Below are positions 23,416-35,633 of a stretch of 64,000 nt of DNA, piece after piece; position 1 is the stretch's first letter; every line of letters begins with the position of its first letter. Both the position numbers and the translations under genes were made by a program. The notes beneath the pieces were generated by a model that was given only the letters and a program-made list of their open reading frames with translations, was not told where the DNA came from and searched no databases. The DNA comes from Zanthoxylum bungeanum. Lineage: Eukaryota; Streptophyta; Magnoliopsida; Sapindales; Rutaceae. The stretch is from positions 42,468 through 106,467 of the forward strand of contig SKCR01026742.1 of assembly GCA_019454045.1 (NCBI GenBank). The letters run 5' to 3'.

Positions 23416-25634
23416 GTGAATGATCTGCAACACAGGTTCAAGTCGAATAGAATATCAAGGCCTCTTGAGAGGCTGTTTTTAACATCTGATGTGAGCCTTG
23501 ATGTTCCCCTCTTGGAGGAAACAGATCCGACTACGTATAAGGAAGCGATATTAGATATCGATTCGGGAAAATGGCAAGAAGCCATGAAATCTGAAATGGA
23601 TTCAATGCATTCCAATCAAGTATGGGACTTAGTTGAACTTCTTGAATGAGTTAAACCTATTGGTTGTAAATGGGTTTACAAAAGGAAGCGAGGGCTCGAT
23701 GAAAAGGTGGAAACCTTTAAGGCCCGACTGGTAGCGAAAGGTTACACTAAACGTCATGAGATTGACTATGAGGAAACGTTTTCACCAGTAGCCATGCTAA
23801 AATCCATTAGGATTCTTTTAGCCATTGCTGCATATCACGATTATGAGTAGGGGTGTGCATTAATCGATTTTAACCGATTAACCGAACCGTTCCGACCCAT
23901 TTTTATTACGGTTTGGTTAATTCGGTTAAATCGGTTATTGCGGTTGAAATTTTTAACTTTTTTGGTTATTCGATTCGATTACGGTTATGAGATTCGTATA
24001 ACTGAACCGACCGATTAACCGAAATTAAACCATATATATATTAGCTCGTGCGAATCCTTAATTTTATAGAGTTAAGATAGTCTGCATGTAAACTCTCAAT
24101 TGGTTGTAGTTATATTGATTTGATAATACTACCCGAAAATAAAATTGATAAAATTCAAATGACAAGCTGCATTAACAGCTTGGTTTTGACTCTTTTTAAT
24201 TTCTCTCAAGAATTTAAAGGTAAAAATACATAAAATTTCAGATGTGTAGATTTTGCATCGTGGTGGATTCGTGACCCTTAAAATTTCTAACATGGCAGGT
24301 TTTGGAAGGAAATATAAGGCCGTGAGCCCGTGACAATCATCGAGAGTTTAAAAAATATTTATCTCGCATGTAATTAAATATAGATATATTTAATCAAATG
24401 TTAGTTAGAATCAGATATATAATCGAATTAGTGATCCAAAAAATTTAATGCGTCAGTGGTTCGATTGGTTGAAACATTCCGAAAAAATCGGTAGAACCGA
24501 CCTACATCATATATAATTTTACTAATTAAAAATTATAAAAAATATTAAATTTTAATTTATTGGATTGGTTAATAACCGAATTAACCATAACCGACTGAAA
24601 TATAATGGTTAATTGGTTAATGGTTATGTGTCATGAATTGGTTAAATCGGTCACACTTTTATTTAACCGAAAATTTCGATTACGGTTAAAAAATCAATGA
24701 TTAACCGACCGAACCGACCGATGCACACCCCTAATTATGAGATATGACAGATGGATGTGAAAACTGCTTTCCTAAATGGATTCCTTGAAGATGATATATA
24801 TATGGAACAACCAAAGGGTTTCGTATCCAGTGAGACTTCAAACTCGATTTGTAAGCTTTAGAAGTCTATTTATGGACTTAAACAGGCATCCCGAAGCTGG
24901 AATCGTCGTTTTGATGAGATAATTAGATTATCTGGATTCATCAAGAATGAGGAAGAACCATGTGTTTATAAGAAAGTTAGTGGGAGCATGATAGTTTTCC
25001 TAGTCTTGTATGTAGATGACATCTTTATCATAGGAAATGATATAGGGATGATGCAAAGTGTGAAAGCCTACCTTTGCAAGAACTTCTCCATGAAAGATAT
25101 GGGTGAAGCTTCCTATATACTAGGTATAAGGCTCTACCGAGATAGAATTAGGAAGCTTATAGGGTTGTCACAATCGACGTACATAGATAAGATGTTAGAA
25201 AGGTACAGTTTTACCAACTGCAAGGCAGCAAATGTACCTTTTCGATATGGCATACATCTTTCAAAGAAAATGGCACCTCAAACTGAGGAAGAAAGAGTTA
25301 GGATGTCTAACTTTCCATATGCTTCTTGCATTGGAAGCATAATGTATGCTATGTTATGTATTAGACCAGACATCAGTTTCGGTGTCAGTGTGATCAGTCG
25401 ATATCAATCTGATCTAGGTAATGAACATTGGACAGCCGTGAAACATATCCTAAAATATCTTAAAGGCACCAAGAATAAGTTTCTGATATATGGAGAAGAT
25501 GAGCTATAAGTTAAGGGTTATACAAACTCCGACTTCCAGGGAGATCCAGATGATAGAAAATCTACATCATGATACATATTTACCCTTAACGGTGGTGCGA
25601 TTAGTTGGCGTTGTTCAAAGCAAGGCTCAACAGT
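23416..25634 (+). pseudogene. C1 reverse transcriptase and start of RNase H, interrupted by a hAT-like element
   Basis: RT begins at WQEAMKSEMDSM (23572). It continues through GCKWVYKRK and ARLVAKGYTKR, is cut at 23848 by an 886-bp insertion, and resumes at 24742 with MDVKTAFLNG and IYGLKQASR. The catalytic YVDD is intact (25009-25020) in a clean 173-codon frame (24988-25509). Stops lie at 23647, near 24747, near 24858, at 25507 and near 25569. The RNase H part (GAISWRCSKQGSTV) ends at 25634, where the gypsy-type element begins; the remainder is at 44696. Confidence 0.92.
23848..24733. mobile_element. non-autonomous hAT-like element inside C1 RT
   Basis: The 886-bp element has terminal inverted repeats TAGGGGTGTGCATTAATCG (left) and CGATGCACACCCCTA (right), and a perfect 8-bp TSD ATTATGAG at 23840-23847 and 24734-24741. 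Subterminal regions are rich in AACCGA and CGGTTA words in both orientations, typical of hAT transposase-binding arrays. There is no coding capacity. Removing the element and one TSD copy restores colinearity of the RT region. Confidence 0.92.
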
Positions 25635-26261
25635 TGTAACATCCATTATCTGGGAGATGTTACTGGCAGGGGATAGCAGTACTAACCCCATCAGCCTCTA
25701 ACTAACTACCTATAATTGATTCTAATAAATTTATCTTGATTTGACCATACCTTGTGTGGGACCGTAGCCCAACTCGAAAATACTGAAAATAAATTCAATA
25801 TTAATTATTGTACTTAATAACAATTGATTTTACAAAGAGTACACACATCAGAACTAATACAAGACTCATATTTGACTATGACGCGTACTTGACCAAGACT
25901 GGACTTTTACTCAAACTTTGACTCGTACTGGTGGACTCCATACCCAGTGACTACATCAATATCCATCCTCCCGAGCTCGTCCTCCGAGAATCCAGCAAAA
26001 CATAAAGACTGGAGTGAGGGGTCAGATCGTTATTCGATCTAACTGAGTGGACTAAAAACGAAAAAAATTATTATAAAACACTTCGTTCTAAAACCGAAAC
26101 TCATAAATAAACTTTATAAGAAAACCGGTTTCTATTTTTTTTTTAAAAAAAAAACTCTGAACTTCTTTCTAAAATCTCTTATAAAACTTATGTTTCGGGA
26201 AATCTGTATCTGAAATCTGAAAACTCTGCCTGAAATCTGTATCTTTGTCTGAAAAACTTGA

Positions 26262-26630
26262 CGTATGAGGGCGTTACGTATCGCCGTCCCCCCATACGCC
26301 TAACTGTAACTAGCAGTGCAAATCCATGACTTTTGGGCGTTACGTATCGTCGTCCCCCAAAGCATGCCACTACTGTCTCTAATATTGGTGGTGCTCTACG
26401 CCCAGGAAAACGACTCAACTGGGCGTGTCCGAGAATAACTCAACCGGGTCTCAGAAACTGGTGGTCTTGGGGCTTTACGTATCGTCGTCCCCTAAGCCAC
26501 AAATTAGAACTAGGGGTGCGGATCTATGCTACACCCAAGCTCTGAACTAGAGTCCAGGTACACGAACCTATGCCGTCATCTTGGCTCTGAAACTAAGATC
26601 TAGGGGCGTTACGTATCGCCGTCCCCCTAG
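26262..26630 (-). other. four hairpins with a shared loop, 3' LTR copy
   Basis: Hairpins lie at 26262-26298, 26330-26362, 26461-26500 and 26600-26630. On the + strand each has the loop CGTTACGTATCGCCGT or a close variant. Left arms end GGG or GGGG and right arms start CCC, but the outer stems differ: CGTATG/CATACG, CTTTTGGG/CCCAAAG, GTGG.CTTGGGG/CCCCTAAG.CCAC and CTAGGGG/CCCCTAG. A fifth hairpin with a different loop (CGCCCAG...CTGGGCG) is at 26399-26425. Confidence 0.85.
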
Positions 26631-27834
26631 TCCTCTACATATGTACATGTCATTTGTCCGTCAATTCCATGTCTGTCTCAAGTTACATACTGGGGGTGAG
26701 TTTTTACCTCATGCCCTTAAAAACATGAAAATCATACTTTAAATCTTAAAACTATAAACAATATTTCTGAAAATCACATACTTTCTCAAAACAAATCTGT
26801 ATATGAATAATATCTGAAAAGAAAAACTTCTATCGCCCTAAAGCGTAAAAGTAAGTCTAAAATAAAAATAAAAATTAGTTTTAAAGAAGAGTGTCCACTC
26901 ACTGTGTTTGAGTCTGGCTGGCACTGGATCCTTGATCGAAGGAGAATGCGGTTCCTGAGGATAACCTATTATCAGAATTTAATTAGAATCAACGTAGTAA
27001 AATAATCTCGATACTTTTAGTACTTAAAGATTCATCCGTATTATATACACAGGGCTTATGATGATCATAATTTGATATAGGATATGTAAACAAACTGATA
27101 CGAGTCCCTAAAGGTGGCCTCTAACGCGCTAAGGCAGAACTGGGGTATTTAAAACTGATTTGGTGCACTCTGCGCCTTACGTCGCGACGCTAGAATGACT
27201 ACGAGTCGCGACGCGTAGGGCTCTAAATCAACTAGTCATTTTGCTCTTGTGTCGCGACGCGCTATTCCTTCTTGCGTCGCAACGCGTGCTGGGTTTTCCA
27301 GGATCTGATTTCCTACTCCAAATTCATCCAAAACTCAAGTTATCCAACCCTACTTCATTCCAAAACTTCCATATCATAAATCAATACATAATACACCATC
27401 ATCAACTCAATTTAACATTCATCAAACCTCATATTTATCAATAATTCAAGTTTTAATCCATGTTACATACTTAATCAAGTTATACCCAAAACCCACAAAT
27501 TGGGATTATCCATGTTTCTATGGTTTTTGATGTCAAAATTTCATACTACTATCATCACTACCAAGCTCCAAACATGATACAAACACTTAACTTATCAAAA
27601 CTAAAGATTTACAATATGGGTCATGAATTCTTACCTTTCTTTTTCTTAGTTTTCCTTCACTTCCAAAGCCTACAATGGTTGTTTCTATCTTTCTTCTTCT
27701 TTTTCTTCTTTCATTTCTTTCTTCTTCTTCTTTTCTTTCTTTCTTCTTTCTTTTTTCTTTCTCTTCTTCTTTTCCATCTCATGTTACTGCCTTTTTTTTT
27801 GCTTCACAAATTTATGTTTTGTGAATAGTACTTG

Positions 27835-27844
27835 CCTTATATAG
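27835..27844 (-). promoter_or_regulatory. TATA box in the gypsy-type LTR
   Basis: CTATATAAGG on the minus strand, also present in the other LTR at 44264-44273. Transcription of the element would start near 27805 (or 44234 in the 5' LTR), which places the hairpins about 1.2-1.55 kb into the transcript. Confidence 0.6.
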
Positions 27845-28269
27845 TGGTGGGTGCCTTAGATATTTTGTAAGTGGTGGAAGTGTGTACAAATAGATAGAAA
27901 GTTTGAGATTTATCCTTTTAACCTCGAAATTACTATTCATCCATATTTTAACTCATATTTTTGACCCACATATGGTCCGAATTTGGGAAAATACTTTCCG
28001 CGGAAGTTGTAGGTCTCGATCTCAGCTTTCCGACGATATAAAATTCATAAAAATCGGAGATTGTATGAAAACATTACGCCCTAAATACCTTGGGCGGTCC
28101 AAATGAAACACGGTACAGTCTCGTCCCGGGACTTCGAGAAATTTACCGATTGTCCCCAAAGTCATCTCATGGGAATATTTGAGTCTCAACATAATTTATT
28201 TTATATTATCTTCGTGCAACAATACCACAGTACTACAACGTAATAGTAACCAAACTACCGGTCGTTACA

Positions 28270-29377
28270 AATTCTTCCCCCTTAAAATAGGAATCGTCCT
28301 CGAATCCTTTCTGGTGTCTAATCGTGGTTTTCATAGTTTTTCGAATATCTAGAGATTCTATTATACTGATCTCATTGTTTCCAATCTTTACTAGATATTT
28401 TATTTTTCCCTCTTTCTTCTAGACCGTTACTTATGCACCACAATTCCTTACTTGATTAGATTCTTAGTAACTGATATCTTGACTCTTACCAAAGATTCTA
28501 ATATCTTCATATATGTACTCGATATTTCTCTATTCCACTGTCCAACTTAATTAATATTATTTTTCATCACTTAGCTATCAACTTTCTATACTCCACTTGT
28601 GACCTTCAATAGTTATAAGATTCTCTCTCTAAGTTCCAAAGTTTCCGCTTCCCTAAGGGACTTGGAGTTTTTCTAACTTATTAATATTGTTTATTAACAC
28701 CACTTGTACCTAAAGTGTTACTCCTGGAAAACTTCTCAGTGGTTCCTCTCGGGTTTGATCCTGGTTAAAGCTTATATCCTTTCGTACTATGATACGAACC
28801 TACCAACCACTCATACTCTCGGCTAAACCATCCCAAACCCGTAGTGGTTTGGTCATCTTAAGCTAGGGCTGGGTACCTTATATGATTACTCAATCAAAAA
28901 AATTTCCTTGTTATTACTTACCATTACATTTTTACTTATTTAGTACTCTTTCTTACCGTCATTGTACCTTAACAGTCCAATTCCCTAAACTTCTCTTAGT
29001 ACTCTTGTCATCATTATCTTCATTCTACCATATACTAAAAACTTTATTGGTCTATGTTTCTGCCTTTTTTTCTTGGAATATCTTGTTTTTTCTTAATGCA
29101 CCTATCATTTCCTCATACCTTGGTTTCTTGAAATATCGGTTATCACTTGATTACTACTCTATTTTGATATCGTTTTAACTTAACAACTTCCTTTCCGACT
29201 CTTAATAGCTTCACTTGTTCATTCTTGGACTACAACTGTAGGTCCCATCTCCTTGATCTTTCCTTACTATTCTTTTATATCAACTCGTTCGCTATATTTG
29301 ATTGCATACTAGAATATCTTCTCTTTGTTGATGTTCATACAATGGTGTAAAGTTATTTTCTTGATCCTATACCATAC
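28270..29377 (-). other. gypsy-type internal region, 3' part
   Basis: Begins (minus strand, right to left) after the C2 insertion and ends at the polypurine tract. Apart from the C-terminal polyprotein remnant at about 28330-28275, no coding is seen. C/T-rich on the + strand. Confidence 0.6.
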
Positions 29378-31424
29378 TGTTGGAGTTCTACGGTCCCAAG
29401 GATCGAATACAAAGAATAAAACACATGTGCGAATACAACGAGGGAGGGAGTTGGAATACTCATACGATCGGATCGTTTGAGCGACGCAGAGACGAACAAA
29501 AATGATTTTTCTGGTCATCAACAGCTCACGGCAGTGAGCTTCTGTCCTTCCTACATTTTCGGCTTCAATCATCTTCATCAAGCTCCAAGCTTTGTAATTT
29601 GATTCCAAGCTCATGGGTGGACTTCCCTATCACCTTCGCATGTCTCTCGAAGTGCTCTTGATGATTTTGCCGCAAAATTATCACACTTTGCTTTCCATTG
29701 CTCACGGTTTCCCAGAAAAACAGAACAAGAACAGCCCAAAATGGGCGTGTAGATGAAGAGAGGAAAGAGATGAGAGTTGGGTGAGTTGTTTCTAATTTGT
29801 GTATCTTATACTCAAATGTGAATTTCAAATTCATTTACAATGAATTGGCTTTCAAAAAGTCAAGCAATAATTTTTTTCATCAACTCACATCAAGTCACAT
29901 CACTCAATCAATCAAGTGACAAGTTGTCACATCACTCAAAGTGACTAATGATTTGACGCTTGATGCGACTAGCGATTTGACGCTTGATTTGACTTGCGTG
30001 CCGCACTCGAATTCGAAATGCGAATGCGCTCGCAAACAATCTCGGGCTCGGGTTCAATAATTCCAAATTAACGAATTTTCCGTTGCGACGTAATTAAATC
30101 TAATTTAATTAAATAATCATGCCTAGCATAATTACTATTCACGTCGCTAACGAATTAATTCTAAATTAACTCATTCGCCTGAATTAAAATCTAATTTTAA
30201 TTCCGCGTCGAAATCCAATTTCGTTTAATATATCGAATATATTAATTTATCGATTAATTCCAAATAAATCGTTATCTCTCTTTAAATGATATTTTATCCC
30301 AGATAAAATATCTCCGCAATTAATCACAAATTAATTTTCTCTCTCATCTAATTAATCCCAAATTAATTAAAAATGTGAGTCATACGTCATCGGTGAATCT
30401 TCGGGAAGCGACCCATGAGATCCCCGGATATGTTGGTAGTAAATTCGGTCGTCGGACTATCCGAACACGTAAGTACCAAGTACTACATTTGTACCGATTT
30501 ACAAGACAATGTTGGCTTCTAGCAAAGCGCCATGCCTACCCAATTCTCCAGAAATATCCTTACAGGAATATAAGGATCTATATCAGGCGTAGTATACGTA
30601 GTATTGCGTATTTCGATCCAGTATCGGATGATCACATGCAAGGCCTGGGTCTGGTACAATGTCTGCCCCGTATGAAGCATATATCAGATTACGAGCAACT
30701 AGTCTCTTTATTATCGGATAATCATGACCAAGTCATATTATCCCGATGGTTGCAACCCTTTAGAGAATCAGTTATGTATCCCTGCGCGATCATCAACTCC
30801 ATATGACTGGAGTGACACTTCCGTCTTGACATCACACCCAACACACTACGATTCTCAATATACCCAGCAGAGGCGTACACAGAACCGGTTAAAGCCCTGG
30901 ACGACCACAACCAAAGTATATTGATTGTCGCAAGTATTAGCGGTGCAAGTCTCAGGTTAAGACCAAATACATTTACCCTGATTTCGGACTTCCATAGACA
31001 CATAGTCATACTACCAATGGAATTCCGAGGGGGTCTATCCAGAGCGAAGCTGTTTCCCGTACCATCGGTAAAACACAACCTCATATTACACTTGCATGAG
31101 CATCATATACCCAAATATATGAGAACTATGTTGTTGTGCCCTCACAACGCGCACAAGTGTAATACTAGTCTTTTACGTATTTATCGATGTCCAATCTCGA
31201 TAATACTCTGACTTGGATATTTAATGATTTATCCTTCGTGGATTGATACTGTCTCATATCATTCTCAATCCAGGAACAAATCATAAGGACCTCCTATCAT
31301 TTATACATCTTGGTGATCTAATCACAAATGATAAGAGTGCATTATCCTTTGTCACATAGTTAATTTGTACAACAACACCATGATCTGTACAAATAGTGAC
31401 GCTATGGGTCATAATTGTCCAACA
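29378..31424 (-). repeat. 3' LTR of C2 (2047 bp)
   Basis: Colinear with 37213-39203. Differences include a ~21-bp extra segment near 30475 (AGTACCAAGTACTACATTTG) and a small segment near 30110. It contains the perfect 15-bp palindrome GTGACAAGTTGTCAC at 29916-29930. The 143-codon + strand ORF at 30375-30806 runs antisense to the element and is not considered a gene. Confidence 0.9.
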
Positions 31425-34400
31425 ATCTCCCACTTGGCCTATAGCCAATCACTCGAGTGTCTGACACCCGAACTATGTACTGTTGGCTCAAACTGCTAAG
31501 AAAAGACTTTCGTCAGCGGATTTGCATGATTATCATCTGATGCGATTTATTCGATCATTACATCGCCATGATGTATGATCCGAACGAATCAGATGAATAT
31601 CGATGTATGTATCTGGATCGTTGATGAAACCATTAATTCTTTAGCATGTGCTGACGCCTAGCTCTGCTGCTAACAGAACCATATCTAATCTAATTAGATT
31701 TATTATCGACCCAAATGGCTTCTATTGCTGCCTCAGCTGCAGCAATAACCCGCATTTGTTGTTTATTCGGTAACAGTATCTTGCTTGGAAGATTCCAGCT
31801 CATTGTACCGTTATTCAAACTTTATACTACCGTTTGCGACTTATAGTCGTTATTATCGGTTTTAGGAAACTTGCAGTAGTGATCTCAGTCACTCCAAGTT
31901 TTCCATCTCCATAGTTTAAGACATCATCCTTAGTTCTCTAAGATACTAAAGGATGTTCTTAACATCAATCCAGTGACTATCACTTGGATTGGCCTGATTG
32001 TGAATCCATATGCTCAAAGCGTATGAGACACTAGGTCGTGTACATTTTTCAATGTACGATTTCTTCGGAGAGTTTTCTCGAAAGCCAGCTTTCACCGATT
32101 GTAATTATGGGAATATCATTTCCAAGAAATGACATATTATCATTATTTATATGACATTATTGTCAGTGCGCTCCCACTAACCCTCTATATACACAAGAAT
32201 CATTTCATTTTGAATTAAATCATAAACTATTATGATTACATCAAAACGACATTCCAAGAACTTAATGCTTGCTTCAATCCAAACATGGATCGAATAACCC
32301 GCAAACCTTGTTTGCTAGTTATGCTATGACAAAACCGTCAGGATGTTGTAAACATCCTCCAAAAGGTTTCATTTTCAGGAAAGCGATTTTCCCGTTAATC
32401 TGACATATTTCATAAATAAAATATGCAGCATTAGCAAGCATTATCCAAATAGATTTACCGTGGCAACAGTTAAAAGGTTAAATCGTAATCAACACAATGT
32501 TGATAACGATACCTTTCCACTACAAGCCTAGCTTAGTACGTTAGTATGTTGCCTTCCATGTATGTCTTCCTTGAAGACTAATATAGTACCAATATGCGCA
32601 ATGCCTTTCGGTACTTCAACTAGTATCCAAACATAGTTGATATACATGGAATCCATTTCGGATATCATGGAACTTTGCCATAAAAGGGATTCGATACCTG
32701 GTATCACTTCCTCACACGTAGTCAGTTGGTGTTCCTCAATAAGATTGACATCTTTATGAGATGAGATCAGAAACCCATACCCCAGGTTGTTTTCTGACTC
32801 TCTCCGAATTACGTGGTTCTTGTGTATTCGAAGATTAATGGTATAGTTTCATCCTTGATGAACTATTTATGTTCCATTAGGAATCGATGCCTGGAATAGT
32901 ATTACTCCGATTTTCATCGAGTTTTACTATCCTCCCACATACCACTACATATAGATATTCCTCTTAGGAAAACCGCATGGTGAGCAACAATCTAATTGTT
33001 CTCTTTGTGAGTTGTATAAGTACTATACTTTGGTATCCCTAGGATAACCTACAATTGACACTTATCCAATTTGGGTTTTAGTTTGGTATCATCCAAACAT
33101 ATGCCTAGCATTCCCAAATTTTCAGGAATGAGAAACCCGATTTCTTTCCTGTTCATATCTAATATGAAATCTGTCAAACAGATTTTATGGAACCTTATTC
33201 TAAATAAGTTCTGCACTGTTTATGCGTATCCGTTGAAGGAAATGGTAGCTCAGAGCGACTAATGATTAACCTTATCATGTCCAACAAAATTCGGTTACTC
33301 AGTTCAGACACACCGTCAAATTGACGTGTTCCGGGAGGAGTCCTCATTTGAAATAATACTATACTCTTTCAAGTATATTAGAAACTTATTGCTTAAGTAT
33401 TTTCCATTACGGTCTTACTGTGACGGTTTAATACTTCAGCCGATCTGTTTGTCTATTTCGTGTCGAAACTTTAAAAGTTTCCGATTTGTGTTTCAAAAGA
33501 AACACATAACCATAACGCGATGCCACATCCGTAAAGGTCACGAAATATTCATTATCCACCTCTAGCCTAGCTAGACATGGGCCCACTTGCTTCACTATGA
33601 ACTAGGGCTAACAGATTGGTGGCAATTGCACTTTTACCAAGTAAATAGTATTATAGGCACATTGCCCAATAAACTAGATTCTTAGACTTTAATTGAATGG
33701 AATCAAATCAGTCCTAGTACCCACTCTTCAAAAGTGTGGATATACGAGTCTTGTTTAAATGTGTCCCAGACAACAATGCCACATCAGTTTCTTCTGATCA
33801 AATCAGTTTAAGCTATTTGTTTGTCATGTTATATGTTTGAGATTATTTATATTCAAAATATAAATATTGTAATTACACATCTAATGTGTTTATCTTAATA
33901 TCATCTTTATATAATAAAACACTTTAGTGTTCTAGAATATAAAGGTATATCCGCAACAGATTAAACACTGATATAGAGATAATATTTTTAGTCAAACTAG
34001 TTACATTATAACAGTTTCCTAATTTAAGTACACACCCGAAGGGTAGTTCCTAAACTTAGGTATCTACAGTTAAAACAGCGACAGTCATCCCGTTTCTAAT
34101 TCGCAGATTAATCTCAATTGAAGTCAGTATCTTGCTCATAGCAGATTCTGAATACCAGTATATATATATTTTATGTACCACACTTAGTACTTAAAATCCA
34201 ATTTCAATACTAGTAGTGAACATAATATGACAAACATATTTGAAGTCGGAGCCTTGCTCGTCTTCAATTCCTTCATGTCTGCCTTGTCCAAACGGTAGTC
34301 ACGCTTCCGCGATCCCGTTTGCCATAATTTAGGCAGACATTTTGGGATATGTCCTTTATCTTCCCAGAAGATTATAATGATTTTGCCTTTGCCCTTTTCA

Positions 34401-35255
34401 ACACTCAGAAGCATTCGGCCTAGCCTAGACATTCTGGAATGTCGAAGTAAGGTGCGTCTTGCGCTACTTGCCTTATTGCACTTTGACTTTATCTCCTTGA
34501 GAATAGTCATTAACTCTCCAAGAGTTATTTATTGCAATATTACTTCTAAGATCTAAGAATAGATCTTTGAAGATCCTTCAATTTCAGTATCATACTTTAA
34601 GGATCTAATCCTTAGTTCTGATTAAGAAATTAAGGTGTCTACTTGACAAGTTTAATGGATTAAGCACTTAAGTTATCATTACATGAATCTTCCAAAGATC
34701 ATGCTCTACTATTTGCTTAACTCCGGGCTTAGGCCTAATATGTTATTTTATCAAATAAAGTAACTTATTAGTTTTCAGGCATATCCTGAAACTTTATTCC
34801 CAATTTTTAAAATTAAACCATTTAAATACATTTTCCCTAGGATTATGTTTTAAATGTCAATCTTTCAATTTTATCTTGATTCTAATAGTCCAACTATTTA
34901 ATCAATGATTTAGGTAATATTATTATAATGATATTATAGTCCAACTATTTAATCAACTATAATTAATAAATCAAATATATTGATTATTATAATCCAATTA
35001 TATAATCAAATATAAGTGAATAGTTTGAATATAGTCCAACTGTTAATTAAAACAACAATTTAAATATTAGTCCAACTAACATTTAATTTATTTGACGAAT
35101 GTTATTTGTTTGAGCGCGTATGGCAAGTAATTAAACGAATATTGCAAATTCAATTCTTGCCTCCCACTATTTTTCGGCGAGCCTCTAACCCTCTGTCGAG
35201 TACTCGGGAAACCGTGTTTCCTAGCGGGCTAGGATCTCATTAAATATCACACAAT

Positions 35256-35633
35256 CTTGACTTTGGCCAACAAATTGTATGATAATTAACTAGGTAGATC
35301 TCTAAGATCAATTAGATCCAATCCAATTCCTAGATCCAGTAGGGGGACATCCAAGTCCGAAACATATATCTTATTTATGCCAATATATCCAATATATTAC
35401 CTAACCTTTTTCCTCTGAATCAACTAAGCATTGGCTTTGGCACAACAAACTTAGTGATCCCAGTTAAGCGCGACCCATTGACCATGGAAAACTTCGTAAT
35501 CAATGTCGATGGACAAGAAGTGGTCTTGACTTTGGCCAACAAACCACAACTTGGACAAGACACCAATATGGAACAAAGCTCTCGTGATTCAAACACATCC
35601 TCGACGGAAAAATGCCTTGACTTTGGCCAACAA
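35256..35633 (-). repeat. three spaced 18-nt repeats on the gag/leader side of C2
   Basis: CTTGACTTTGGCCAACAA occurs at 35256-35273, 35525-35542 and 35616-35633, always identical. The surrounding sequence is not repeated. Confidence 0.8.

Larger units (their letters stand above)
25635..28269 (-). repeat. 3' LTR of the gypsy-type element (2635 bp)
   Basis: Matches the LTR at 42035-44695 along its length with scattered substitutions and small indels. It contains a minus-strand TATA box (CTATATAAGG at 27844-27835), a GA-rich tract downstream (27690-27790, seen as C/T on +), four hairpins (26262-26630) and repeated CGTCGCGACGC words at 27180-27290. Confidence 0.9.

Noticed and set aside
27640..27830. 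Hydrophobic Phe/Leu/Ser-rich ORFs (102-111 codons) at 27.5-27.8 kb and 43.9-44.3 kb
   Set aside because: Produced by a CTT/TTC-rich tract in the gypsy LTR; on the element strand this is a GA-rich leader stretch.
30375..31211. ORFs of 143, 66 and 96 codons on + in the C2 LTR, with relatives at 38170-38988
   Set aside because: They lie in LTRs antisense to the element, show no recognisable domain, and differ by frame-affecting indels elsewhere in the LTR. Conservation reflects LTR identity, not coding.
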